A stretch of 64,000 nt of DNA, from positions 1,922,001-1,986,000 of the forward strand of contig NZ_JUGU01000001.1 of NCBI RefSeq assembly GCF_000799465.1. Direction: 5' to 3'. The position numbers were made by a program, and so were the translations under genes. The notes beneath the pieces are model-generated. The model searched no databases. It was not told the DNA's origin and saw nothing but the letters and a program-made list of their open reading frames with translations. Source of the DNA: Psychroserpens sp. Hel_I_66 (GTDB lineage Bacteria > Bacteroidota > Bacteroidia > Flavobacteriales > Flavobacteriaceae). This document shows, one piece after another, positions 51,916 through 62,295 of this stretch. How positions within the stretch are numbered: the stretch's first letter is position 1; the number at the start of each line of letters is the position of its first letter.

Positions 51916-53472
51916 ATGAAACTTTTTTACTTACTTTTATTAATAGGTTTTATGGCCCAAGCCCAAACCCCAAAACAAAATTTTGAAAAGGCAGAAGAGT
52001 TTTACAAAACCGCAAACTACAGCGAAGCCATAACGCAAGCAGAAAAAGCCAAACAAAGCTTGGGCAAAACAAACCCTAAAATTGAGGCACTTCTCTTTAT
52101 GTCGTATTACAACAATGAAGAGTACTTAAAAGCAAAAGTTGCTTATGAAACTCTTAAAAAATTAGTACCAGACAACGTAGAAAATTCAGATGCTTTTACT
52201 GTATATAAAATCACAAACGAGCAGTTAGATATTAAATTAGCTGAGCTAGAGACTGCTTTTGAAGAAGAGCAGAATAAAATACCTCCTCCCCTTTTTACTG
52301 AAGCGCAATACGCCAGTAAAAATCAATATAAACAAGAGCGTATTGAAAAGGCAAATGAGAAAATCCAAAACCGTATGGCAGAAGAAGATCTCTACAATAG
52401 AGCCATTAGAACTGGTTCTTCAAGCACTTATAGAGATTTTTTAACATCCTACCCAAAGAGTGACTACAGTAAAGAAATACAAGCATTATTAATCGTACAA
52501 GAAGAAAAAGATTTATGGTCTAGTTCAAAAGGCGAAAATACGGTCAACTCTTATTATAAGTATTTAGACTCTTATCCTCAAGGTACTTATGAGGATATTG
52601 CTACTTCCCAGATAAAATTACTGGACAAGCAAGCGTATGAAAAAGCGATTTCTATTGGTTCTCAAGATGCTTTAAAATATTATCTAGATAACTATAAAAA
52701 AGGAGAGTATAGATCACAAGTAAAATTCAAATTAGACGAAAAAATTGAGTTTGACATCTATAACTATGCAAAAACAAATAATTATATAGAAAATTACGAA
52801 AACTACATCAATAGGTATCCTTATGGAAAGTATGCTACCGAAGTGAACCAAATCATAAGAAACAGCTATTTCAAATTTGCAAATCAGGCATATAAAGATA
52901 AAAATTACACAAAAGCTATTTCAAATTATTCCAAATACATACAAAATTATCCTAATGGAGAAAACATAGATCAAGCCCAAAAAGGCTTAAAGAAAGCTAC
53001 TAAGAAATCGCGACAAGTGTCATCTAGATATTTCGGTTTTACCTATGAAGACCAAAATAAATATGGGATCACCTTAGGACGTTTGAATAAAGATGGCATT
53101 GGTCTTTATACCAATTTAAGAGTATCTCCCGAAGTCTTAGAACTCAACTATAAAGAACCAGAACTCATACTAACCGAAGAACAAATACCAGAAGGCGAAA
53201 AACTTGCAGTAGCCAGTTTAAGCGCAGGTATTTCGTATCCTGTTTTCTATCCCGTTTGGCTCTATGCTGGTGGTGGAATAAATTTTAAAGAACGATTTAA
53301 CAACAATGATAATGAAAACATCAACGACTATTATGGCTTAGAGGGCGAAGACTATTTAGCTTTTTATCCTGAAGCTGGATTAAAAGTAAGAATAGGAAAA
53401 AGTATTACCTTAATTGGTGGAGTTGTTTATTTAAGAGGCGAAATGCTATATAAAGTTGGTATCGGGTTCTAG
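51916..53472 (+). CDS. TPR-repeat outer-membrane-like protein
   Basis: The 518-residue protein has a signal peptide (KLFYLLLLIGFMAQAQ), then tetratricopeptide-like helices (FEKAEEFYKTANYSEAITQAEKA; AYKDKNYTKAISNYSKYI) and a C-terminal region of about 170 residues of alternating strands (YFGFTYEDQNKYGITLGRL, YPVFYPVWLYAGGGINF, YLAFYPEAGLKVRIGKSITLIGGVVY) that looks like a beta-barrel and ends in Phe. It is probably in the outer membrane. The function is unknown. It follows the 50398 gene on the same strand. Confidence 0.7.
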   Translation: MKLFYLLLLIGFMAQAQTPKQNFEKAEEFYKTANYSEAITQAEKAKQSLGKTNPKIEALLFMSYYNNEEYLKAKVAYETLKKLVPDNVENSDAFTVYKITNEQLDIKLAELETAFEEEQNKIPPPLFTEAQYASKNQYKQERIEKANEKIQNRMAEEDLYNRAIRTGSSSTYRDFLTSYPKSDYSKEIQALLIVQEEKDLWSSSKGENTVNSYYKYLDSYPQGTYEDIATSQIKLLDKQAYEKAISIGSQDALKYYLDNYKKGEYRSQVKFKLDEKIEFDIYNYAKTNNYIENYENYINRYPYGKYATEVNQIIRNSYFKFANQAYKDKNYTKAISNYSKYIQNYPNGENIDQAQKGLKKATKKSRQVSSRYFGFTYEDQNKYGITLGRLNKDGIGLYTNLRVSPEVLELNYKEPELILTEEQIPEGEKLAVASLSAGISYPVFYPVWLYAGGGINFKERFNNNDNENINDYYGLEGEDYLAFYPEAGLKVRIGKSITLIGGVVYLRGEMLYKVGIGF

Positions 53473-53743
53473 TTTAGAAGATAAATCCTATTTTTTTTCT
53501 TCGGAATTAAAAACTAAAATGAGCACTCGTTTCTTATAAACAAATATCTTACTCAATAATCAACATACAATTTTAATTATTAATATTTTAAATTATTTAA
53601 ATGAAGATCCATTAAAAATATCAAATGATTCAATTATCAAATTCGTTGTCATTCATTAAAATCGCAATAGAGAAAATAACTATCAATTAGGTATTAACTA
53701 TATCTTTTAAAACTTAGAACAATTATTAACTTAAACTTAAATC

Positions 53744-54892
53744 ATGAAAACAAAATTACTTACATTAATGCTATTTGTATTTATCTCAAATATTATTTAT
53801 TCACAAACAAGCACAACAGATTATGTTTCTGGAGTTGCAGATGCTACTTTTTTAACAATGAACGGAACAAACATGTATGTTCTCGGTTCTGAAAATATTT
53901 ATAGAATTGACACCACACTAAACGACCCTACTCCAACCGTCATCTACACTGTAGAAAATGACTTTTTTTTGGTTAATTTCACAATTAACAATAACCTAAT
54001 TTACGTAGCTCTTGAAAATTACATACAAGCTACAGATACTTTTGTTGGAGGTAAAATTATATCAATTGACTTAAATAATTTATCAAATCCTGCACAGGAT
54101 ATTTATACCACTGGAGAATATATTAGTTCAATAACAAATAATGGCTCTACTCTATATATAACAGCAGAAACAATGTTAAACCCTCCGGAATTTGAACCAT
54201 TTTCAACCCATTTAGATGAAATTGATGCAAGTATTCCAAATCCAACAGCGCAATTAATAGTAAACAATGTAACCAACACTAGTGTTGTAAGAGGCAACAT
54301 TTTTGATAATAATATTATTTATTTATCATCAACAGATGATAATGAAATTTTAACTATTGATGTATCCCAAAGTAGTCCTGACGTAAATGTATTAGCAAGT
54401 TCTACATTTTCTAGAGGACTTTTTAAGTCTGGTAATGAATTGTACTTGGCTAACGGTAGTTTAATAAATAAGATTGATGTTACAAACCCTTCTGCAGGTC
54501 CAACTTCAGTCGCAATAAACACCACTTATGAAGATACTAATGATGGAAATTTATTCTTTGCGAATTTTAGAGATGTTGTATTAGTTGGTAATATGATTTA
54601 TGCAACCTTACAAAATCAAGGTAAAATCGTACAAGCTATTGATACGACGTTATCTTTAAACGATTTTAGCAATCAACTTTCTAGTGTATTTACTTACAAT
54701 AATAAAGATAATATATATATTAATGGATTAGATAATCAAATTCATAATATCAAAATTTATAATTTGACTGGTTCAGAAATATTAACAAAAAGTGTTACCT
54801 CAAATAAAAACTCAATTGAAATTAAACAATTATCGAATGGAATGTATATTCTGAATATTGATAATAAAGAAACCTTTAAGTTTATAAAATAA
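53744..54892 (+). CDS. T9SS-secreted beta-propeller-like protein
   Basis: The 382-residue protein has a signal peptide (KTKLLTLMLFVFISNIIYSQ) and repeats of short strands in the manner of a beta-propeller (LTIDVSQSSPDVNVLASS; NEIYLANGSLINKIDV-like blocks). The C-terminus NIKIYNLTGSEILTKSVTSN, with a later SNGMYILNIDNKETFKFIK, is a T9SS type A sorting domain. It is probably exported to the surface. No enzyme motif was seen. It lies 271 bases after the previous gene; nothing was found in that gap except one copy of the CTTCGGAA motif at 53499. Confidence 0.8.
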   Translation: MKTKLLTLMLFVFISNIIYSQTSTTDYVSGVADATFLTMNGTNMYVLGSENIYRIDTTLNDPTPTVIYTVENDFFLVNFTINNNLIYVALENYIQATDTFVGGKIISIDLNNLSNPAQDIYTTGEYISSITNNGSTLYITAETMLNPPEFEPFSTHLDEIDASIPNPTAQLIVNNVTNTSVVRGNIFDNNIIYLSSTDDNEILTIDVSQSSPDVNVLASSTFSRGLFKSGNELYLANGSLINKIDVTNPSAGPTSVAINTTYEDTNDGNLFFANFRDVVLVGNMIYATLQNQGKIVQAIDTTLSLNDFSNQLSSVFTYNNKDNIYINGLDNQIHNIKIYNLTGSEILTKSVTSNKNSIEIKQLSNGMYILNIDNKETFKFIK

Positions 54893-55054
54893 ATAATTAC
54901 CAAAACCTGTAATAAAATTGCGGTTTGGTTGTAAAACAAAAATAGTTGTGTGTTTGTTATAACTGATTGACTTCAGATTATACTTACGAACAAACGCGCA
55001 GCTATTCTTTTACATACCGCTAAACGAAAAAAATCTCTCTTTACATAAGAATTT

Positions 55055-56533
55055 CTAATCCAAATCAGGCAATTCCAAACCATTTAAAACACTCTTCTCT
55101 TTCATTAACTTTTCAATTTCCGAAGAGGTACGAGGCGCTTCCGAAGAAAGATTTACTGGTCCGTTTTCTGTAATTAAGATATCATCTTCAATACGTACAG
55201 CAATACCATGCCATTTCGGGTCACAATCGCTCCCAATTGGTATGTAAATTCCTGGCTCTACGGTAATGACCATATTAGCTTGTAATTGACCATAAAGTCC
55301 TGGATCATGAACATCCAGACCAATATGATGTGACGTCCCATGTGGAAAATACTGCATCGCTTCCCTTCTGGTTTTCGCGATGCCCAGGTCTACCAATCCA
55401 TCAAGAATAATATGTCGTGCAGCAGTATCTGGAGCCTGCATCGTGTTACCAATAACGGTTGCTTTAATACCAGCTTCCTGAGCTTCATAAACCAAATCAT
55501 AGATGATTTTTTGCTCTTTATTAAATTTACCGTTTGCAGGTATTGTGCGTGTCACATCTGCTGTGTAGCCATGATACTCTGCGCCAAGATCCATAAGCAC
55601 AAGGTCATTTTCTACTTTCATCTTAGAATTCTCGATGTAATGTAACACACAACCGTTATTACCAGCACCAACAATACTTGGGTAACCTTCATATTCGCTA
55701 CCGTATGTTTTGTAAATGTATTCATGAACGCCTTGTATTTCGGTTTCAGACATGCCTGGATGCATAGCTTTCATGATTTCACGTTGTCCCATGGCAGAAA
55801 TTCGAACCGCTTTTTTTAGCAAAACCAACTCGTCTGGTGTTTTAATTTCGCGTAAACCTGCCATAAGCGTTGATAGACTTCTAGTATCGGTTTTTACAGT
55901 TGCTGTTTCTACATTCGCATTACTATTTACTTCAACATCATCGGTTTTGTTTTCTATCGTATAATCATTTACGAGCTTCACCTGAGTTTTAAACGACTGC
56001 ACCAAATCATACAAATCTGCGCGATCTCTTGTATCTCGATAATCATCTCTAAAATCTTCGTACAAGACTTTATCAAATGCGGTGAAATCAATACCAGAAT
56101 TTTTGAATTCACTACCATTATAGGCATTTTCAAAACCGAGTTCGTTCTTTGCTCCTTCGGTACCCAGTCTGCGACCCGTCCACTGCTCTGCTTGAGGATC
56201 ACGTTCTTGAACGTAGAGTTTCTCGTTAAAGGTTTTACCTTCGGAATTTTTTTGTGCTTCGGAAAAAATCACCAAAACAGCATGCGGTTCTTTATAACCG
56301 GTCAAGTAGTAAAAATTAGGATCTTGGTGATAGACATAATCCACATCATTGGCACGATTTCTCACCGGGTTTGCAAAAAAAACAGCCACACTATTTGCAG
56401 GCATCTTTGCTCGAAGCGCATCGCGTCTTTCTTTATGAAACTCCTTGCTTAAGAAATCTTCTGGAGTTCCGTTTTGCGCAAAGCTTCCGAAGAAAAAAAT
56501 TAAAGTAATACATAAGGTAGTTAAGCGTTTCAT
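55055..56533 (-). CDS. Secreted aminopeptidase P family protein (M24)
   Basis: The 492-residue peptidase removes N-terminal residues ahead of proline. It has a signal peptide (TLCITLIFFFGSFAQ), an N-terminal aminopeptidase P domain and a C-terminal pita-bread domain with metal ligands in LMDLGAEYHGYTADVTRTI (two Asp), FPHGTSHHIGLDVHDPG (His), ITVEPGIYIP (Glu) and GIAVRIEDDILIT (Glu). The signal peptide suggests a periplasmic location. It is monocistronic and divergent from gcvT. Several copies of the CTTCGGAA motif lie in and next to the gene. Confidence 0.9.
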   Translation of the reverse strand: MKRLTTLCITLIFFFGSFAQNGTPEDFLSKEFHKERRDALRAKMPANSVAVFFANPVRNRANDVDYVYHQDPNFYYLTGYKEPHAVLVIFSEAQKNSEGKTFNEKLYVQERDPQAEQWTGRRLGTEGAKNELGFENAYNGSEFKNSGIDFTAFDKVLYEDFRDDYRDTRDRADLYDLVQSFKTQVKLVNDYTIENKTDDVEVNSNANVETATVKTDTRSLSTLMAGLREIKTPDELVLLKKAVRISAMGQREIMKAMHPGMSETEIQGVHEYIYKTYGSEYEGYPSIVGAGNNGCVLHYIENSKMKVENDLVLMDLGAEYHGYTADVTRTIPANGKFNKEQKIIYDLVYEAQEAGIKATVIGNTMQAPDTAARHIILDGLVDLGIAKTRREAMQYFPHGTSHHIGLDVHDPGLYGQLQANMVITVEPGIYIPIGSDCDPKWHGIAVRIEDDILITENGPVNLSSEAPRTSSEIEKLMKEKSVLNGLELPDLD

Positions 56534-56660
56534 AAGTTCTAAGGTTTAATGAATGGAAATTAATCATTATCTCCTTCTTCCGAAGAAAAGATTTTAAAAT
56601 TAACATATTTTTAATCTCATTTTATCCAGAAACACGTTCTTAATAACAGATAATTTTCGA

Positions 56661-56668
56661 TACATTTG
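56661..56668 (+). promoter_or_regulatory. -7 promoter element of gcvT
   Basis: TACATTTG matches TAnnTTTG perfectly and lies 36 bases before the gcvT ATG at 56704. A GTG at 56668 would overlap the element, so it cannot be the start. A glycine riboswitch does not fit in the short leader. Confidence 0.65.
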
Positions 56669-56703
56669 TGTCATTATTTTTAAAAAATTTAAATCCGTTT
56701 TTG

Positions 56704-57774
56704 ATGAAAAATACAGCTTTAACAGCAACTCACGAAGCTCTTGGTGCCAAAATGGTTCCGTTTGCAGGTTATAACATGCCAGTGCAATATGATGGTGTCA
56801 ATGTAGAGCATGAGGCTGTACGAACTGGTGTTGGCGTGTTTGATGTTTCGCACATGGGTGAGTTTTTAATTAGTGGCCCAAACGCGTTTGACCTAGTACA
56901 AAAAGTAAGTACCAATGATGCGTCAAAATTAACGGTTGGCAAAGCGCAATATAGCTGTTTGCCTAATGATGATGGCGGTATTGTTGATGATCTCATCATC
57001 TACAAAATTAAGGAAGACACGTATTTATTGGTTGTAAATGCCAGTAATATTGAAAAGGATTGGAACTGGATTTCATCAAAAAATGATGTTGGAGCAGAAA
57101 TGAGGGATTTGAGTGAAGAGTACTCTCTACTTGCTATTCAAGGCCCAAAAGCCATTGAGGCGATGCAACCTTTGACGAGCCATGATCTTGCAGAGATTAA
57201 ATTTTACAATTTTGTGGTTGGCGATTTTGCTGGGATTGAGAATGTGATTATTTCGGCAACGGGTTATACTGGAAGTGGCGGATTTGAAATCTACTGCAAA
57301 AACAGTGAAGTCAAGCAAATTTGGGATAAAGTTACAGAGGCTGGCGCAAAACCAATTGGACTGGCAGCTCGTGATACCTTACGTTTGGAAATGGGATATT
57401 CTCTCTACGGAAATGATATAGACGACACTACCTCTCCTTTTGAAGCTGGTTTGGGATGGATTGTAAAGTTTACAAAGCAGTTCACAAATTCTGATCGATT
57501 AGCAGAACAAAAGAAGCATGTTTTAAATAGAAAATTGATCGCTTTTGAATTGGATGAAAAAGGCATCCCGAGACAAGGTTACGATATTGTAGATTCTAAC
57601 GGTAAGACCATTGGCAAAGTGACCTCTGGAACTATGTCTCCTTCACTTAAAAAAGGAATTGGGTTGGGCTATGTCTCTCCAGTATTTTCAGAATTTGGTA
57701 GTAAAATTCATATCCAGATCAGAAAAAATGCAGTACCTGCAACCGTAGTTAAATTACCGTTTTACAAAGGGTAA
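56704..57774 (+). CDS. gcvT: Glycine cleavage system T protein (aminomethyltransferase)
   Basis: GcvT moves the methylene group of glycine to tetrahydrofolate. The 356 residues (start at 56704) have [25 protein letters not shown], the folate-binding Asp in [26 protein letters not shown], the Arg in [18 protein letters not shown], and the C-terminal [13 protein letters not shown]. The length is standard. Genes gcvH and gcvP are not adjacent, so the system is split. The promoter element at 56661 supports the chosen start. The next gene follows after 23 bases and is probably co-transcribed. Confidence 0.95.
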   Translation: MKNTALTATHEALGAKMVPFAGYNMPVQYDGVNVEHEAVRTGVGVFDVSHMGEFLISGPNAFDLVQKVSTNDASKLTVGKAQYSCLPNDDGGIVDDLIIYKIKEDTYLLVVNASNIEKDWNWISSKNDVGAEMRDLSEEYSLLAIQGPKAIEAMQPLTSHDLAEIKFYNFVVGDFAGIENVIISATGYTGSGGFEIYCKNSEVKQIWDKVTEAGAKPIGLAARDTLRLEMGYSLYGNDIDDTTSPFEAGLGWIVKFTKQFTNSDRLAEQKKHVLNRKLIAFELDEKGIPRQGYDIVDSNGKTIGKVTSGTMSPSLKKGIGLGYVSPVFSEFGSKIHIQIRKNAVPATVVKLPFYKG

Positions 57775-57797
57775 TTTTATAGATTGAAGAAGGGTTA

Positions 57798-58631
57798 ATG
57801 AAGGAGTTTTCAAACAAACATCGCATCTTAATTTTAGGTGCTAGCGGTTTTATAGGTAATGCCATTTATAAAGAACTTTTGGGTTACTTTAATACGTTTG
57901 GCACGTATCGCATTCCGAAGAAAATATTTGAGGATAATCAGCAATTTTTTCAATACAATGTTGAAGAAGATGACGTTTACGAAATTCTTGAAGCCACCAG
58001 ACCATCGATAATTATTTCATCACTACGTGGTGATTTTAGAGCACAGACTATTGCTCACCAACACATCGCAGAATATCTTTTAAAACACGAGTCCAAGCTT
58101 ATTTTTCTATCTTCTGCCAACGTATTTGATGCTTACAGCAAATACCCAAGTTACGAAATGGACAAAACGCTGAGCGGAAGTATTTATGGTCATTTTAAGA
58201 TTAAGATTGAAAATATGTTACTTCGTCTTCCGAAGAAAAAAGTAGCCATATTAAGGTTACCTATGATTTTTGGTTCACAATCACCAAGACTCAAAGAATT
58301 AAAACAGCATGTGGAAGATAAAACTGCCATCGAAATTTTTCCCAACTTAATTATGAATGTCACGACAGACTCTAAAGTCACGCAACAAATACACTATATT
58401 ATCAACCAAAATAAATACGGGATTTTTCACCTTGGAAGTACAGATTTAGTGCATCACGATGAATATATCAAAGATATTGTGGAACAATTTTCCCCAAAAA
58501 ACGGAGTGGTTTACAAACACGTGTACACTACAAATGAGGATCGCTATCTCGCAGTTTTACCAAAATTCAACTCACTACCAAAGCATTTACAAATTACAAG
58601 TACAGAAGTTTTAGATGACTTATTGAAATAG
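57798..58631 (+). CDS. NAD(P)-dependent SDR epimerase/reductase
   Basis: The 277-residue enzyme has the N-terminal Rossmann GASGFIGNAIY and the catalytic pair YGHFK (Tyr-x-x-x-Lys) with a preceding FLSSANVFD strand and Ser. It resembles RfbD/dTDP-4-dehydrorhamnose reductase-like extended SDRs. The sugar substrate is unknown. It follows gcvT by 23 bases. Two CCGAAG-containing motifs are in frame as Pro-Lys codons (57913 and 58228). Confidence 0.82.
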   Translation: MKEFSNKHRILILGASGFIGNAIYKELLGYFNTFGTYRIPKKIFEDNQQFFQYNVEEDDVYEILEATRPSIIISSLRGDFRAQTIAHQHIAEYLLKHESKLIFLSSANVFDAYSKYPSYEMDKTLSGSIYGHFKIKIENMLLRLPKKKVAILRLPMIFGSQSPRLKELKQHVEDKTAIEIFPNLIMNVTTDSKVTQQIHYIINQNKYGIFHLGSTDLVHHDEYIKDIVEQFSPKNGVVYKHVYTTNEDRYLAVLPKFNSLPKHLQITSTEVLDDLLK

Positions 58632-58746
58632 AACTTTATGCATTTTAAAGTAAAAATTAATCGGTTTGTCTTTTTTAATAGCTTGAACATGAAATTACTA
58701 CTACTTTACCATAGAATTTCCTTACATTTAAGTAAAATTTCGAGTT

Positions 58747-59037
58747 ATGAGTTTAATGAAAGACGAAAATATAGAAAAAAGATTGTTACGCTTTCCAGAT
58801 TGGGAACATGTTGATAACACGTTATATGCAGAGTTTGAGTTTGACAATTTTAAGGATTGTTTTAGTGCTATGAGCAGGATTGCCTTTGAGTGTGAGGCTC
58901 AAAATCATCACCCAGAATGGACAAACGTTTATAATGTACTCAAGATTTCTTTATCTACACATGATGCAAATGGTGTGACCGAAAAAGACTTTAAATTAGC
59001 CCAAGCTATAGAAGATATCGTAGAAGTTCAAGATTAA
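58747..59037 (+). CDS. Pterin-4a-carbinolamine dehydratase-like protein
   Basis: The 96-residue protein has the PCD signature: HHPEWTNVYNVLKISLSTHDANGVTEKDFKLAQAIE, with the two adjacent His and the Trp. Canonical members dehydrate 4a-hydroxytetrahydrobiopterin in aromatic hydroxylase cycles. Phenylalanine hydroxylase is not nearby, so its partner is unknown. It lies 45 bases before the protease gene. Confidence 0.88.
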   Translation: MSLMKDENIEKRLLRFPDWEHVDNTLYAEFEFDNFKDCFSAMSRIAFECEAQNHHPEWTNVYNVLKISLSTHDANGVTEKDFKLAQAIEDIVEVQD

Positions 59038-59082
59038 ATCCCATCACTTTTCTAGACAAGCCCTTTATTTTTTAAATGATAT

Positions 59083-61143
59083 ATGCCTAAATATCCATCT
59101 ATTTTTTGTGCCATTTTTTTTACTGTTTTATGTGGTTATAGCCAAACTGAAAATTTGTTTTGCGACCAAGTAAAAGCTTTAAAAAACGTCATTAAATTAC
59201 ACCATTACCAACCAAAAACAGTGAATGACAGTTTATCAACTCACGTTTTTGACTTATTCATAGAAAGTTTAGATGAAGATAGACGCTTATTTTCGCAGAG
59301 TAATATAGATACCTTTGAAACCGATCGCTATCAACTAGATGATTACCTAACCAATGAGAATTGTGAATTCATAGAGAAATACGCTACTGCCCTATCACAA
59401 AGAATTGAACTTTCTAAAACGATAATTTCTAATTTACAAGCTGAAGATTTCAACTACACAGGCAAGGATACGCTTAGGTTTAAACCAGAATCCAGATTTA
59501 GTTATTTTAAAGATGATGATGCTGTAAAAAATTATTGGAGCAAGCGTTTACGATATGACATTTTGTATACTTTAGTAGAAAATGATTCTGTTTTGGGACA
59601 TATTGAGAGTGATTTTATTACACTTGAAAAAAATCTAAAGCCCAAATTAATCCAAAAAGAACTTTGTAAACTTGAAGAGCTACAAAACAAACTGGGCAGC
59701 CTCGATCAATTTGTAAAAGAAGCATTTTTAAACGCCTTATTGCATTATCATGATCCAAATTCCATTTACTTCAATGCTACCGAAAAAGAGATCTTTGAAA
59801 ATGCGTTATCAAACAATCAATTTTCCTTCGGAATCATAACCGCGAAAAATGACGATGGCGATATCGTAATTGCACATATAGCTCCAGGAAGTGCAGCATA
59901 TAACGATGGTAATTTTGAAGTTAACGACGTTATAAAATCCCTAACAGCCAATTCTGAAACCTTAGAGACCTATTGTGTATCCAATCAAGATGTATTGGCA
60001 TTTACTAGCGATCAAAAACACAATACAATCGCTTTTAAAATTAAAAAAACAGATGGTAGCCTAAAAACGATTGAACTCACTAAAACAAAAACCAAAATTG
60101 AAGAAAATACAGTCTCTGGATTCATTATTGAGAACAAAGCAAAAGTAGGTTACATAAGCATCCCAAGTTTTTATTCAGATTTTGAATCACCAAACGGATT
60201 GGGTTTAGCCAACGATGTCGCAAAGGAATTATACAAACTCCAAAAAGAAAATATTGAAGGTCTAATACTGGATTTACGTTTTAATGGTGGAGGCTCAATG
60301 AAAGAAGCTACAGATCTTTCAGGTATGTTTATCAATAGAGGTCCGCTTTCAATTTTAAAATATAATAGTGGCGAAACGTTTACCGTAAAAGATCTCAATA
60401 GAGGTTCATTGTTCAATAAACCTTTAATCATCTTAGTTAATAATTACAGTGCTTCAGCTTCAGAATTTTTTGCAGCATCCATGCAAGATTACAATAGAGC
60501 GGTAGTTGTTGGGGCAGCAACCCATGGTAAAGCCTCTGCACAAGTAATCTTACCACTAGATGAGAACGAAACATTAGGATATTCTAAAATTACGGTAGAA
60601 AAATTTTATCGGGTAACTGGCAAAAGCCATCAAGCAGAAGGTGTTATACCAGATATTGTTTTGCCAAATCTTTACGAAGGTTTTCGAACCCAAGAACAAT
60701 TTTCAGAATTTGCGCTAACAAATGATACCATTTCTGGGATTAAGAAATATCCAAAACTTAAGAAGTTACCTTTAGAAAAGCTAAAGAAATTGAGCAAATC
60801 CAGAGTTAACAACGAATCTACTTTTGAGTCTATAAAGCTTCTTAATAAATTAATTCTAAAAAATTATTTTGAGTTGGATACCTCTTATTTGTTAACACTT
60901 AATAATGTTCACAGTGAGATGTTGAATTACAGAAGCCAATGGAATAAAATCAACAAGCCAATTGATAGTTATAATTCTAATTTGATGGTAAAAAATTCAG
61001 CTTACACCAAAGAAGTTGTGAGCTACGACGAAGATCAAAAATTAATCAATCAAAACACCCTAAAAGATATTAAAAACGATATTTATATTGAAGAAGCTTA
61101 CGCGATACTTCAAGATTTGTTAAACCTAATTCCGCTAAAATAA
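59083..61143 (+). CDS. Carboxy-terminal (tail-specific) protease, S41 family
   Basis: The 686-residue periplasmic protease degrades proteins with exposed C-terminal tails. Its signal peptide is SIFCAIFFTVLCGYSQ. A helical N-terminal domain, a PDZ domain (FSFGIITAKNDDGDIVIAHIAPGSAAY) and the S41 domain follow. The catalytic Ser460 is in YSASASEFFAA and Lys483 in THGKASAQ, with the substrate strand GLILDLRFNGGGSMKEATDL. A C-terminal DUF3340-like helix region ends the protein. The next gene starts two bases after the stop, so the two are one operon. Confidence 0.9.
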   Translation: MPKYPSIFCAIFFTVLCGYSQTENLFCDQVKALKNVIKLHHYQPKTVNDSLSTHVFDLFIESLDEDRRLFSQSNIDTFETDRYQLDDYLTNENCEFIEKYATALSQRIELSKTIISNLQAEDFNYTGKDTLRFKPESRFSYFKDDDAVKNYWSKRLRYDILYTLVENDSVLGHIESDFITLEKNLKPKLIQKELCKLEELQNKLGSLDQFVKEAFLNALLHYHDPNSIYFNATEKEIFENALSNNQFSFGIITAKNDDGDIVIAHIAPGSAAYNDGNFEVNDVIKSLTANSETLETYCVSNQDVLAFTSDQKHNTIAFKIKKTDGSLKTIELTKTKTKIEENTVSGFIIENKAKVGYISIPSFYSDFESPNGLGLANDVAKELYKLQKENIEGLILDLRFNGGGSMKEATDLSGMFINRGPLSILKYNSGETFTVKDLNRGSLFNKPLIILVNNYSASASEFFAASMQDYNRAVVVGAATHGKASAQVILPLDENETLGYSKITVEKFYRVTGKSHQAEGVIPDIVLPNLYEGFRTQEQFSEFALTNDTISGIKKYPKLKKLPLEKLKKLSKSRVNNESTFESIKLLNKLILKNYFELDTSYLLTLNNVHSEMLNYRSQWNKINKPIDSYNSNLMVKNSAYTKEVVSYDEDQKLINQNTLKDIKNDIYIEEAYAILQDLLNLIPLK

Positions 61144-61145
61144 TA

Positions 61146-62180
61146 ATGAAAAAATTCAGTCTACTACTCACTACAATAGCTCTTATTGCTACAAGCGCAT
61201 TGTATTCACAAAATTTTAAAAATGCTTCAGAATATTTAGATTTCGTTGGAGAAGAACAACAAGAAATCACAAAAAATATGTGGAAGTACACAAAGGCGGT
61301 CGCACACAGTAAAAGTGACAGAAGCATTGATGGAAAACGTAAAAAGCTTTTAAAAACAATAGATCAGGCCATTGCAAAAATCACTAGAGCTGATGGCTTT
61401 GAAGATGATGATTATAAAAATAAAGTTTTAAAGCATATGACTTTTAACAAAAATCTGCTTAACCACGATTATGCAAAAATAATTGATATGAAAGAAGTGG
61501 CAGAGCAGTCTTATGATGCTATGGAAGCTTATATTCTTGCACAAGAAATGGCAGATCAAAAAATGGAAGAATCCCAACAAGAATATGAGAAAGACTTTTA
61601 TGATTATGCTAATAAACACAATATTACAATTGTAGAAAGTGAATCTGATTTAGGAAAAAAGATGAAAATCTCAAATGAGGTCTTTGAACATTACCATGAT
61701 ATGTACTTAACTTATTTTAAAGTGTATATTAATGAAATCTACCTTATGGATGCCATCGCCAAAAACGACGTGAGCGCTATTCAACAAAATGCAAATGCAC
61801 TTGCTGCAGCTGCTAAAGAAGGTCTTGAAATTTTAAAAACAAAGGATGCTTACAAAAAGGATAGCGCCATCATAAATGCGACTAAAAAGGCTTTTGAATT
61901 TTTTATTGAAGAAAGTGAAAACCACATTCCTAAAATCACCGAGTTTTTAATCGTTAATGAAGATTTTGAAACAATCAAAACCACCTTAGAGCAAACCAAT
62001 GAGCGTAAGCGCACCAAAGAGCAAATAGACAATTACAATAAAAAAGTAAATGAGGTAAACAAGGGAGCAGATTTATATAACAAAACCAATGCAGATCTAA
62101 ATAATAAGCGTCAAAATATTATCAATAATTTAAATGAAGCTAATTCCAACTTTTTGTCTAAACATATACCTAATGATTAA
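61146..62180 (+). CDS. Secreted helical protein of unknown function
   Basis: The 344-residue protein has a signal peptide (KKFSLLLTTIALIATSALYSQ) and an almost wholly helical mature part rich in Lys, Glu and Asn, with likely coiled coils (EMADQKMEESQQEYEKDFYDY; TTLEQTNERKRTKEQIDNYN). It resembles a 'surface protein' family of Bacteroidetes and Leptospira, but I am not sure of this. It is coupled to the tail-specific protease and may be a partner or substrate. Confidence 0.65.
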   Translation: MKKFSLLLTTIALIATSALYSQNFKNASEYLDFVGEEQQEITKNMWKYTKAVAHSKSDRSIDGKRKKLLKTIDQAIAKITRADGFEDDDYKNKVLKHMTFNKNLLNHDYAKIIDMKEVAEQSYDAMEAYILAQEMADQKMEESQQEYEKDFYDYANKHNITIVESESDLGKKMKISNEVFEHYHDMYLTYFKVYINEIYLMDAIAKNDVSAIQQNANALAAAAKEGLEILKTKDAYKKDSAIINATKKAFEFFIEESENHIPKITEFLIVNEDFETIKTTLEQTNERKRTKEQIDNYNKKVNEVNKGADLYNKTNADLNNKRQNIINNLNEANSNFLSKHIPND

Positions 62181-62233
62181 ATTTCCTCGAAATTTATTTT
62201 TGAATTGTCATCGTAAACTTTAAATCTATATAA

Positions 62234-62264
62234 TTGTTAATCTATCATAATTTCAATAATTTTG
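62234..62264 (+). promoter_or_regulatory. Full -33/-7 promoter of the YebC gene
   Basis: TTG (62234-62236) and TAATTTTG (62257-62264) are separated by 20 bases, the expected spacing in Bacteroidetes. The start codon is 31 bases downstream. This is the best-formed promoter in the window. Confidence 0.65.
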
Positions 62265-62295
62265 ATATCATTAAAACTACATAAATAACTTAGTA

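Noticed and set aside
54903..54928. Terminator after the beta-propeller-like gene
   Set aside because: The AAACC/GGTTT pairing is imperfect with a long loop and no T-run, too weak to call.
56640..56703. Glycine riboswitch before gcvT
   Set aside because: The promoter element at 56661-56668 leaves only about 30 bases of leader, too short for a glycine aptamer.
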